A stretch of DNA of 64,000 bases, from NCBI RefSeq assembly GCF_028389875.1, contig NC_084687.1, positions 3,446,157-3,510,156 on the forward strand. The letters run 5' to 3'. This document shows positions 46,454 to 56,600 of this stretch, one piece after another. Position 1 is the first letter of the stretch; the number at the start of each line of letters is the position of its first letter. A model generated the notes under the pieces. The model did no database searches. It was not told the origin of the DNA and saw only the letters and a program-made list of their open reading frames with translations. The position numbers were made by a program, and so were the translations under genes. Source of the stretch: Rhea pennata (Eukaryota > Chordata > Aves > Rheiformes > Rheidae).

Positions 46454-47562
46454 TTTATTTTTACACCCTCGTTGTCGGGTCTGTTGTTGTGTTGGGTTTG
46501 GTTGTTGTTTTGGGGGTTTTGTTTCTTTTGGCTTTTCGTTTCGGAAGGAAAGTTCTCGCCAGGCCGCCGCTGCCAAGCCTTTACCCCGCGGCCCGTGCCC
46601 GTGCCCGTGCCCGGCCGGCCGCGAGCCCCGCGAGCCGGCGGGGAACGCGCGAGGGTGTCCCGAACGGGCGAGGGGTTCCCGGCGCCGGGGCGAGCCGGGG
46701 ACAGGCCGCCGTCGTCCCGTCCCCCCCCCCCACGCACACACACTACCAACCCCGGGCCGAAGCGATAATCTCCCGGTGTCAGGCGCTACGGGGTATTTTT
46801 GGGCTCCGGCGTCCTTCCTCCCTTGCTATCGCTTTCCCGGGACGTGCGCGCCGTGAGTCAGGGATTTCGCGCTGGGGGCGCCGCGGGAAAGGTGACGGGA
46901 CGGGGGCGGCAGCGGGCTCGCCGCTTCCCGACGTCGCCCGCCGGCGAGGCGCCCGGGATGGACGGACGCACGGACGGACGCTCGGACGCACGCACGGAGA
47001 GACCTCCGGGGCCGCGCTCCTTCGGCCGCTGGCGCCGGCCTGGCTTTTCCAACAAAAATAACCCTTGGGAAGCGGCACGCTCGGCGCGAGGCTCCCGGGA
47101 CGACCGCGCCGCGGTTGAGGCGTTAAAACCCGAGCGGCGGCGCGTGTCGTGCCGAACGCGCGAGCGAGGCCGCCGCAGCCCGCCGGCGCCGTTCGCCGAC
47201 CTGGGGTTTTCCTGCCTCCTTCCTTCCTCCCCTTTCTCCCTTCCTCCGGAGCGGAGGCGAAGGCTGGGGAAGGACCCGCAAAACCCTTGTGCGAGGGTTC
47301 GTGGGGCGGGAGCCCCCCAGAGCGCGGGCGCTCCCGAATCCCGTACGCGCAGCGGGCAGGATGCTTCCCGCCCCCCAAAAAGTTGCCTGTCTCTGGGAGC
47401 TTTTCCCTCTCTTTCCCCTTTTTTTTCTGTACAAAAACCTTGAAGATAGTCTCAAGACAGAGTCCCCGATGAACAGCCGCGTTTTCTGTACCCCCTTGGA
47501 TGCCGGTGGGCACAGCGGAGCCGTAAACGCGCCGCTAACCTACTGCTTATCATCAAAGACGG

Positions 47563-47611
47563 ATTTTATTTTATTTTATTTTATTTTATTTTATTTTATT
47601 TTATTTTATTA
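47563..47611 (+). repeat. (ATTTT)n pentanucleotide microsatellite
   Basis: About ten near-perfect ATTTT units between CpG-rich flanks. Likely polymorphic in length. Confidence 0.95.
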
Positions 47612-49235
47612 TCTGCCGCCTAACGCCGCGCCGACTCTTCTGCGTGCGGCTCGGCTCACGGAGAGGACACGTTATTTCAGAGTCGGTGCCCGGCTTGGGC
47701 TCCCGGCGCTTCGGCGATGCCCGGCTCCCCGGCACCCGCACGTCGCGAAGCCGCCCGCGGGCGCCGACCCCCTCGGAGCATCGCGGCGTCGCGCGGGGCG
47801 CCGGGTCTCAGCTTCAGCGCCCGTCCGTAGCGAGGTGGCTCCAGTAATAGCTGGAAAAATTTGCTCGCAGGTGGCTGCGGGGTTGCGAGCGGGATGCGAG
47901 CGATGGAGGCGGCTGCGCGATCCCCTTCCCCCTCGCCTCCGGGAGGATCGATCCAGAGCCGGAGCACGTGTCGGCAGAGCCGCCCTCGTCTCGCCGGGGT
48001 GGGGGGGGGGGACGGGGACGGGGCGGCATAGCTGCGTCTAATTTTAGGAGCCGGGCAGAGCCGAGCAGGAAGCGATCGGCCGGAGCAACGTCTCGCACCC
48101 GCCGTCCGCGGCGGAGGTTTAGGGGGAGCGTCGGGAAGCGGGAGCCCGGATCCGCCGCGGGCCGGGCGCCGGCCGGGAGCGGGCGCTGCGGCGGGCGCGA
48201 CGCCCGCCCCGTGCCGCCGGAGGGGCCACCGGCCCGCTCCCGCCGCGGGACCCCCGCGCTCCCGGCTGGGGCGGAGGGCTTGGGGGCTCCGCGCGGATCC
48301 GCTCCGGCGTGCCTCGGTTCCCCCCTCCCTCCCTGCCCCCCCGGGTCCGGCGGGTTTCACCGCACTGCGGGATCCTCGCCCGGGAGCGCCGAGCCTCGCT
48401 AGCTCCCCGCGACTGTCTCCTCCTCGCTCCTCGTAAAATTAGATCCAGCTGTTCCCAATAGCCGCTCACTTCTCTCCGGAAGATGTTCAAAGTTTGGAGA
48501 GCCGGAGCGGCGCGGCGCGAGTGGAGGATGGGCCGCCGCTCCCGTGCCAGCCCGGCCGCCCAGCCTCCCCCCCACCCCGAGGCAGCCCGCTCCCGGCTTT
48601 TCCCTGGAAAAAGGGACAACCCGGTCCCGGCGAGCGTTGGCTTCTATCGGCCGGGCGCTCCGTAATTCCCACCGCCGGGCGACGGCCCCTGCGCGAGGCG
48701 CCGTTCGCTCCACGCCCCTCGGTTTTCCGTGTCGACGGCTCCCTTTGCCGCCCGTCCGAATCCAGGTTGTCGCCTCCCGCTTTGCAAAATGCTCTGGGGC
48801 TTCCCGTGGGGATCGGGCGGCGCGGAGCTCGCGCCGGCACCGGGGGGGAAGCGCGACGCGCGGCCGCGGCGGGCTCGGAGCGTGCCTGGGCTAACGACCC
48901 GCCGCCGACTAATAATCCACCTAAATGCCTATTTCTGGGAATGAATTCCCGAGGGGGGTTTTCCTGCGGGGAGGGAGCAGTGGCTGCAAAAAACCCAGAG
49001 TAAAGAGCCTTGTCCTGGGGGTTCCCTGCGGGGCGTGCGGGGGCCGTGCCGTCCCGCGGCCGTCCTCATCCGTCTGTCGACGAAGGGCGCCTGGATTTTC
49101 CCCCCCTTCCGGGCGCAGGGCGGGAACGCTCGCCCCCGGGTGCTGCGCGCACGCGGGCAGCGGCGCAGCTGCTCCCCGCGCAGCGTTGGGTTTCGTGGGG
49201 GCGGAGGCGGCCGGGTGCGAACTGCACTGCAGCCT

Positions 49236-49274
49236 TCCTCCTCCTCCTCCTCCTCCTCCTCCTCCTCCTCCTCC
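49236..49274 (+). repeat. (CCT)n microsatellite
   Basis: About thirteen CCT units, ending at CCCGCAGG. The tract resembles a polypyrimidine-AG acceptor, but no exon is supported after it. Confidence 0.92.
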
Positions 49275-50051
49275 CGCAGGGAGAAACACGGGAAGCGTGC
49301 CCAGGCGCATGCCGGGTCTTCCCTGACCCCTGGGAAACGGGGCGCTTTGGAGCAATCCCGGAGCAGCGCGGAGGATCCCTGCGAGCCGCGGCTCCGCGTG
49401 GAGCTGGCGGGGCGGCGCGGGTGCCCAGCGGGTGACTCCGGCCCTGCTGTTTGCAGCCGGGCTCGTTTCATAACCCGGGGAGCAATTAAGGCTTTAAAAG
49501 CTTTCTATTTACGCGCCGCTCGCTCGGTGAAACGCCCCGTCCCGCCCGGGCAGGGCGGGAGGGAATCGGTCGGGTCGAGGTGTCCGGCCGACCTCTCTCC
49601 TGCAATCCGGGGGCTGGGAGCTCGGGCAAAAGCGCCTCGGTCCTTGCGCAGCTGCAAAGCAGCTCCCTGCGACGGAGGCGGCGGAGGGACGAGGGCGCTT
49701 TGCTCGCAGGAGCCGAGGCGTCGCGGGGCGAGAGCATCCCGCCGGTGCGGGCCGCTCTCCGGCGCGTCGCGCCGGGGGGTTTGCTCGAGTCCCTTCCCTT
49801 CTCCATGCCCCCGATTTTGTGCGTACGAGGACGAGTCGGGCCCCGCTGCGGCGCCGGGCTCCGAGCGTCCCGCAGGTTAGGGCCGCCGCCGCCGTGCCCG
49901 GTGGCAGGGGACGCCCGGGGACGCCTTCGGGGGGTCTTGGGCTCCGGGGTCGAGCGCCCGGCGGCGGGTGGGATCGGCCGGGGCCGGCGGGCGCCCCGGA
50001 CCCCGGTGGGATGCTGCCACGTGGCCTCCTGCGGTTTCCCCGCTCCGATTG

Positions 50052-50106
50052 CTTCCTGAGCTCCGCGCCAAGCCGGAAGGGACAGGAAGTGATAGAGGAA
50101 AGGAAA
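50052..50106. promoter_or_regulatory. ETS-type GGAA cluster in TEAD3 CpG region
   Basis: Within 55 bp: TTCCTG (50053-50058), CCGGAAG (50073-50079), ACAGGAAGT (50082-50090) and two more GGAA cores to 50104. Clusters like this mark ETS-responsive promoters or enhancers. Motif evidence only. Confidence 0.35.
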
Positions 50107-52078
50107 TTAGTCAGGCTGCATCGCGGGGAGCGCGGCCGGGCGCCGCGGAGCCTCCCTCCCCGCGGCGAGCCGCCGGGCCGGGGCAGGCGCCGGGAGGTGC
50201 CGCCGCTGCGCGAGCCCCGTGCGGGGCTGATCCCCCCCCGCCCCGGCACGGACCTGGGCTGGGAGGGAGCCAGGGCAGCCGGGCAGCGCTCCCGAGCCGG
50301 GGAATCCCTTCCCGGAGCCCTTCGGAGGAAGGACGCCTCCTCCTTGCACCTCGGGCTCCGCGGATGCAGGGCTCTCCCGGAGCCGCCGGCGGCGGGACGG
50401 GCGGACGCCGGAGTGACCCCGGTGGGACGCTCCGCCGCCTCCCTCCCTCCTTCCCGGCGCACGGGGGGCTCGTGGTCCCCGGGACGCCGGGGCCGAGGGC
50501 GCCGGGACCGGGCGCCCCGGTGCTCGCCGGGACGCTGGCTGCGGGTGCGCAGGCCGCGTCGCTGCGGCTCTCCGGAGCAGCCCCGCGGAGGGGCAGCGGC
50601 GCGCGCCCCCGGCGAGCTGCGTTCGCCCCCTGCCCTGGGATTTTCTTGCGCTGGGGACGCGGGGGCTCGGAGGCCGGGCGCCCTCCCGGGCCGGCGGGGA
50701 GGTGCCGCGAGCCGAAACTTTCCGGCCGGCACGGGCGAGAGGCTCGGCGCCGAGCTGCGCCCGTCCTGCCTGGGCTTGCCGCTGAACTTTTCTCCTCTCG
50801 CCAGCGGGGTCCGGGAGGGGGAAGGAGGGCCGGCTCGCCCCGGGGGCCCGCCGGCCGCTCGGCCGCTCCCGCGGGACCCGCCGTGGGGGGTGCGAGCCCC
50901 CGGCACCCCGAGCCCAGTGCCCCACGGCGGCGGGCAATGTCCCCGGGGCGGTTTCCTTCTGCCCGCTTCCCCTCTTCCCACTGCGGTCGGGAGCCGCGGG
51001 CGAAGCTCTTCCCTGCTTTTTGCTTTCTCTGCGGCGCCGCGTGAAGCCGACGTGCGGGGAAGCAGGGCGCGTGGGCGCGGGATTTTTTTTTGGGGGGGGG
51101 GAGGATTCGCCCCCTCGGAGCTGCCCCGGGGGAACCGGCGTCCCGGCGCCCATGGGCGCTGCCGGGCCCGGCAGCATCCCGGCAGCATCCGCTGTGCGTG
51201 CCGAGGGCCGGGAAGGACGGGGAGGCGAGGGGAGCGGGGAGGCTTTCCGGCTGCTCCGGAGACCGCTGCTAGCAGGGAGCAGCCGGCTGGCAGGGCGCCG
51301 ACGGCGGGGCCGGTCCCCTCCCCACCCTGCCCCGATGGGCTCGGGCAGGCCGATCCCTCCGGAGCCGGTCCGGCCCGGCCGGTTTCCTAATTGCCGCGGC
51401 CGGTGGGTCGCGGCGGTTGCGTTGTGTAAGGGCAGGGTGGAGCGGAGCGGCGCCCGGTGCCTCGACGTCAAAGCGGTGAGTCGCCGAGCTTCGCCGGCAC
51501 CCTCCCTCCCGCCCTCCTTCCCTCCCTCTCTCCCTCCCTCGCTCGCTCCGGAAAATCAACCTCCGAGGCGGCTTCGCCGAAGGAGGAGTTTCATCCTCGC
51601 ACCTCGGCCACGGCTCCTCCGCAAAAGCTTCCCGGGTCGGAGCTGCCCGTTCCCTGCCGGGAGGAGGTTGGGAGGGAAGCGGGGGGGGGGGGGGGGTGGG
51701 AATCGCAGCCCCCCCCACCCCCGGGGCGCCCCGCTCTGTCCCGCTTTTCCCGCGCCGGCGGCTCCGGGGTGCTGCACGGCCGGCACCGCGCGGCCTCCAT
51801 CCATCCCTCTCCCCCCCCCCAATCCCATCCCATCCCGCTGGCTCGCTCCTACGATCCAGTTCTCCTTATTTGGCCACGGCGCTCTCGGAGAGGGGGGAGA
51901 GCCGAGCCGGGCCGGGCCGGGAAGGCAAGGAAGGGAAGGGAAGGGAAGGGGGGCAGGGACCGGAGAGGCTGACATCACGGGGCTCGGCGAGAGACAGAGG
52001 GGGGGGGGGCTCTTTTTTTTTTTTAAAAAAAAAAAAAAGCCTCGCGGCGCTCTCGAGCCAGCGGGTTGCTGCAGTTCC

Positions 52079-52300
52079 TTTAAAAGGAGATGTCTGCGCT
52101 GGAGACCTTTGTACACTCCCAGCCCGTCCGGGAAGCGTCTCGGCGAAGGGAGACACCTCTCCGCTCCCCACCGCCGGCAGCTGCCGCCAAACATGTTATT
52201 GCAAAACGCCGCTCCGGGGAGCCGGGCGGGAAAGGGGGGGGAGCGGAGCGGAGCGGAGGCTGGACGGCTCCCTGGGACGGCTGCTCGGGGCCGCTGAGCG
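52079..52300 (+). promoter_or_regulatory. TEAD3: Second candidate TEAD3 promoter/first exon (donor at 52301)
   Basis: TATA-like TTTAAAAG at 52079-52086 is followed by CpG-rich sequence ending CTGAGCG and a donor-like GTGAGC at 52301. It is closer to the coding exon than 45720-45856 but has a weaker donor. It could be an alternative promoter. Confidence 0.3.
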
Positions 52301-52429
52301 GTGAGCGGGGCCGGGCTTTCCCCGAGGAGGCGTCGCGCCGGCCGCCAAAACCCTTCGGACGCCTGGTTCCCGTCCGGGCGAACTGGAGGGCAGCGGGCGA
52401 GCTCCCCTCGGCGCCCCCCTTCCCCTGCC

Positions 52430-52473
52430 GGGGGCCGGGGCCGGGGCCGGGGCCGGGACCGGGGCCGGGGCCG
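52430..52473 (+). repeat. (GGGGCC)n hexanucleotide repeat
   Basis: About seven GGGGCC units, one interrupted (GGGACC). The unit is the same as the C9orf72 repeat and is strongly quadruplex-prone on the + strand. It lies about 1 kb upstream of the TEAD3 start codon. Confidence 0.9.
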
Positions 52474-52560
52474 GCCGGTCCCACCGGCCCGCGCGAACCC
52501 GCGTCTGGCCTCCGACAGCCGACACCGCGCTGCGCCGGGCTGCGCGCTCCCCGGACCCGT

Positions 52561-53233
52561 GACGTCTTACCCAAATCTGGGCTGGGCCGTATGCGTCTTA
52601 CCGAAATCTGACTATCTTACCCAAATCTGGCTAATTTTTACCCAAATCTGGGCTGGGCTGTATGTATCCTACCCAAATCTGACCATATCCTACCCAAAAC
52701 TGGCTACATTTTACCCAAATCTGGGCTGGGCTGTATGTATCCTACCCGAAACTGGCTGTGTCTTGCCCAAATCTGACTACATTTTACCCAAATCTGGGCT
52801 GGGCTGTATGTATCTTACCCAAATCTGGCCATATCCTACCCAGATCTGGCTACATTTTACCCAAATCTGGGCTGGGCTGGCTGTATCTTACCCAAATCTG
52901 GCCATATCCTACCCAGATCTGGCTACATTTTACCCAAATCTGGGCTGGGCTGGCTGTATCCTACCCAAATCTGGCTATATTTTACCCAAATCAGGGCTGG
53001 GCTGTATGTTTCCTATCCCAAACTGGCTGTGTCTTACCCAAATCTGGCTACATTTTACCCAAATCAGTGCTTGGCTGGCTGGATGCTACCCAAATCTGGC
53101 TGTATCCTACCCAAAACTAGTTGTGTTTTCCCCAGATGTGGGCTGGGCTGGCTGTATCTTACCCAAATCTGGCTGTATCTTACCCAAATCTGGCTGCGTT
53201 TTGCCCAGCTCCGGGCTGGGCTGTATCGTGCCT
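52561..53233 (+). repeat. Higher-order minisatellite, 73-bp unit, about ten copies, TEAD3 5' intron
   Basis: The marker [AG]CCC(A)AATCTGGGCTGGGC or a variant starts at about 52569, 52640, 52713, 52786, 52859, 52932, 52984, 53057, 53130 and 53203. Spacings are 71, 73, 73, 73, 73, 52, 73, 73 and 73. Each 73-bp unit is a 31-nt plus two 21-nt subunits built on ACCCAAATCTGG; the 52-bp copy lacks one 21-nt subunit. The array is far less GC-rich than its surroundings and ends about 200 bp before the TEAD3 coding-exon acceptor. No family name is known to me. Confidence 0.95.
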
Positions 53234-53433
53234 CGGTTTCCCTGGGCACGAGCTGTTCGCCGTGGACAGCAGGGAGGCTTGGCCCGGCTGTTTTTTGGGG
53301 GCAGAAAAGCGTGGTTACGGGCTCTGGGGCGTGGGGGGGGGGGGGCTGCGGGCGCAGCGGGGACGTGCCGGGCGCCTCTCCCCATTCCTGACCGGATCCT
53401 TCCTTTCCCCCCTTCTTCCCTGCGTGCCGGCAG

Positions 53434-53687
53434 GTCGTCGCGTGTCGGTGGGGGCTCGGGGTCGGAGCCCAGAGCAGCCAGCACCATAGCGTCCAACAGC
53501 TGGAACGCCAGCGGCAGCCCCGGGGAGGGCCGGGAAGATGGCCAGGACGGCATGGACAAGAGCCTGGACAACGACGCCGAGGGCGTCTGGAGCCCGGACA
53601 TCGAGCAGAGCTTCCAGGAGGCGCTGGCGATCTACCCGCCCTGCGGCCGGCGGAAAATCATCCTCTCGGATGAAGGCAAGATGTACG
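53434..53687 (+). CDS. TEAD3: TEAD3 first coding exon (ATA start at 53486)
   Basis: Pyrimidine-rich acceptor ending GGCAG at 53433. 52 nt of 5' UTR, then ATA-GCG at 53486 ([15 protein letters not shown]). The human family uses a non-AUG start at this point. Donor GTGAGT, ending in phase 1. Confidence 0.92.
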
Positions 53688-56600
53688 GTGAGTGACGGCG
53701 CCGGGGCGCGGTGGTGGGGGACGGACGGACGGACGGACGGACCGCGGCGCCGGAGCCTCCGGCCGGTTTTCGCCCTCGGCGGAGGCGTCCCCTCCCTCTG
53801 CCCCCGGCTCTGCCTCCGCCGCTCGCCCGCTCCCTTCCCCTTCCCTCCCTCCCTCTCTCGGCCCTGCCGGACCGACTGGTTTGGCGAAGGCGTCGGAGCG
53901 GGAGCGGGCGTGGAAGCGCCCGCGTCCGGCCTCGCTCCGTAAACAAAACGCTTCCCCCCCCCCCCGCGGCATCGCCGGGCTCCTCCGACCCCCATCGCGC
54001 TCCCAGGTTCGGATTCAGGGGCGGGAAGCGCCCGCCGGAGCGGGGCCGCCGGCAAAGCCTCTGCCGCCTGCGCCGGCCCGAATCCCGCGGCCCGAATCCC
54101 GCGGCTCCGCGAAGCGGCCGGCGGCTGGCTGCTGCGCGCGGGCGTGGAACGAGTTTGCAAGGGCTCGGCCTCGTTTCCGGCAGCCTGCGTTCGCCCGAAC
54201 CCTTCGCTTTGCCCCGAATCCACCCGTCTTCCCGGCCGTTTGCCGGGCCGGACCCCTTCCGTCCCGGGCAGCGCTGCGGTGATGCACGGGGCGGGCGGCT
54301 CGGCCGCACGGGGAAGGTGACGTCCGGCCTCCTCCTCCTCCTCCCCGCTGTGCCGCCGGCGCCCGGGTCCCGCTGGAAAGGCCGGATGGGCCAAGCCGGG
54401 GGTGCCGGGAGCGGACCGGGAAGGCGGGAGCTGTCTGTCCCGTCGCGTCCCTGCTTCCGCGGTGTCTCCCTCGGAAGGGACCGCGGGAGGGCGAGGGCCG
54501 GGAGCCGCTCCGGGAGCCGGCTCTGTCCCCAGCATCCGCGGCCCCCCGCGGATGTCACCGGCGGAGGGCTCCTTGGGGGCGCTTTTTTTTTTGGGGGGGG
54601 GGGCGGGGACGTGCCAGCAGCACGTCCCGCCGGGGTTTTGCGGTTGGCGCCCCGCGGGAGCGAAGCCTCCCGCGATGCTCCGGGCGCTCCGACGGCGCCA
54701 GCCCTGCGCCGGGCGCTTCCCGGTGCCGCCCTGCTTGCCGGGGTGCCCCCCCCCTGCACCCCCCATGCCATCCCGGTGCCGGGGCTGGCGGCCGAGGGAA
54801 GCGCAGGGCTTCCCAAGCGGGCGCATTTTTCGGATTTCTCCAGGAATAGCTGAAGTGCCGCTGGGAGCCTGGCCTCCGCTCAGCACACCCCGGCACGCGG
54901 ACCGGTTTTTCCAGCCTTTCGGAGACATCTGGCAGCCGCTTAAAGAGACTGCGGGCCCCCCCCCACCCCGCCACCCCCCCACTCCCCCCATCGCCTTGCA
55001 GCTCCCGGCAGCTCCCAGCACCGCTCCGGCCCGGGCTCCTTCCCGGCCGCGGGGGCCGCGGGCGCCTCTCGGGAAGGAGGGGGAGAAGCGGCCTCGGAAA
55101 CGAGCCACGCTTGTCCCCCGCCGCCGGGTGCCGGCTGCAGGATTCCCCCTTTTTCCGCCCGGGCTCGGAGGTGGGGCCGGGGGCCCCGTCCGGTGCCCGG
55201 GCGCCCCGGGGAGCAGGTGGCCGCCGGGGCACGCTCGCGCCGCCCGCCCGCCCGCCCGCTCCTTGGCCGCCCGGCTTGTCCCACCGGGTTATTTTTAACA
55301 GGGCCGTCGGACCGGTTCACGTGGTGGTGTCAGGGGAGAGGAATTTGGGGAATGTGGTAATTTGGAGGAGGACGTGCCCTCGCGGAGGCAGTGGCAGGGC
55401 CCCCGGTGATTCACCGGGGCCGGCGTTGGCGGCCCTGCCCCGGGAGAGCGCCCGGGCACCCGCGAGCCGAGCGGGGAGACCCGCGCCGAATCGCTCCCGG
55501 CTGCCGCACGGCACGCGCCGGCCGGACCTCGAGACCCTGCCGCCCCCCCCCAACACCGCTTACCCCCCCCCGGAAACACCCCGGGGGCATCCCGACGGCG
55601 CGTGAGAGAGGCGCTGCATTTGCCCCTCCGGTTGGGCGCCCCGCGCCGGCACGGGCACCCCGGGGTGCCGCCGGCCCCGTGCGGCACCTGGCCCCATCCG
55701 TCCCCGCGCGGGACCGCGGAGGGGCCGGCCGGGCCGCCAGGGACCCCCCCAGCCCAGCCCAGCCCCGAGCGCCCAGTTGCCGCGGGGCTGGCCAGGGCGG
55801 GGGTTATTTTTTTCCAAGTATTTTTTTTTTTTTTTAAGCCGAAACCCACTCCAAGGGCATTTCGACAAGTTCCAACCACGACCATCTGGTCCATTAAAAT
55901 AAATCTGGCGTGCCTGGCCGCCCCCGTGCGCGGGGGGCGAGGCGGCGGGGGGACGGGGCCGGGGGCCGGGAGAAGAAAGCTCCCAGCTGCTCTGACGTTC
56001 GAGCGTAGATTGGCCACAGCTGGCCCGTAAAATGTGGCGCAAAAGCACTTCTGCTTCGAATTAGGCCTAGGACATTAGGAAATACTGGTGGAAAGGCCAG
56101 CATGGCTGCAAATGTTAGTGGGGGGCTGGGGGGGGGTACCCGAATCCCAGCTCGGACCCTGTGGGAAGCGCCGTGGGGAGCGAGTTGATTATATTTTTTC
56201 TTTTTATCCCTGCTGCAAGCGTCTGTCCTGGCCGGGATGGTTTTTGCTGGGTGGGGGGGCAGCGTCTGGGGATACCCCCAGCCCCTCTGTGGCAGGGGGA
56301 GGAGGGGGCTGGCAGCTAACCCCCCCCCGCCACCCCCCGTGGGGTGGCAGCCGCCACCAGTGGGACCTGCTGCCACCGCCTCGTGTGCCCCCCTCCCCCC
56401 CCCCGGCGTGACGGCTGTCGAGGTGGCACCATCTCCCGGCAGAGCCGGCTGCCTTGGGGACCGGCGTCAGCGAGACCCCCCCGCCCCGGGCGCCGGGGGA
56501 GGCCGGGGCCGACCGGTGCCCCCGGCCGGGGCCGCTCGTCCCGCTGACGCCGGGTTTCTCTCTCGCCCAGGTCGCAATGAACTGATAGCCAGATACATCA

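Larger units (their letters stand above)
44600..52560. other. TEAD3: Long CpG-rich TEAD3 5' region
   Basis: Almost continuous GC- and CpG-rich DNA holding the two candidate first exons and several low-complexity tracts. It gives many long open frames on both strands, but these are rich in Arg, Ala, Gly and Pro with no recognisable domain, as expected when stop codons are scarce in GC-rich DNA. I call none of them genes. Confidence 0.7.

Noticed and set aside
47563-47611. ATTTT repeat as a possible origin or matrix-attachment site
   Set aside because: It is a simple microsatellite of under 50 bp; nothing else supports such a role.
49509-51188. Long minus-strand open frame of about 560 codons
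   Set aside because: Arg/Pro/Gly/Ala-rich translation of a CpG-rich region where stops are rare; overlapping open frames exist on the other strand too.
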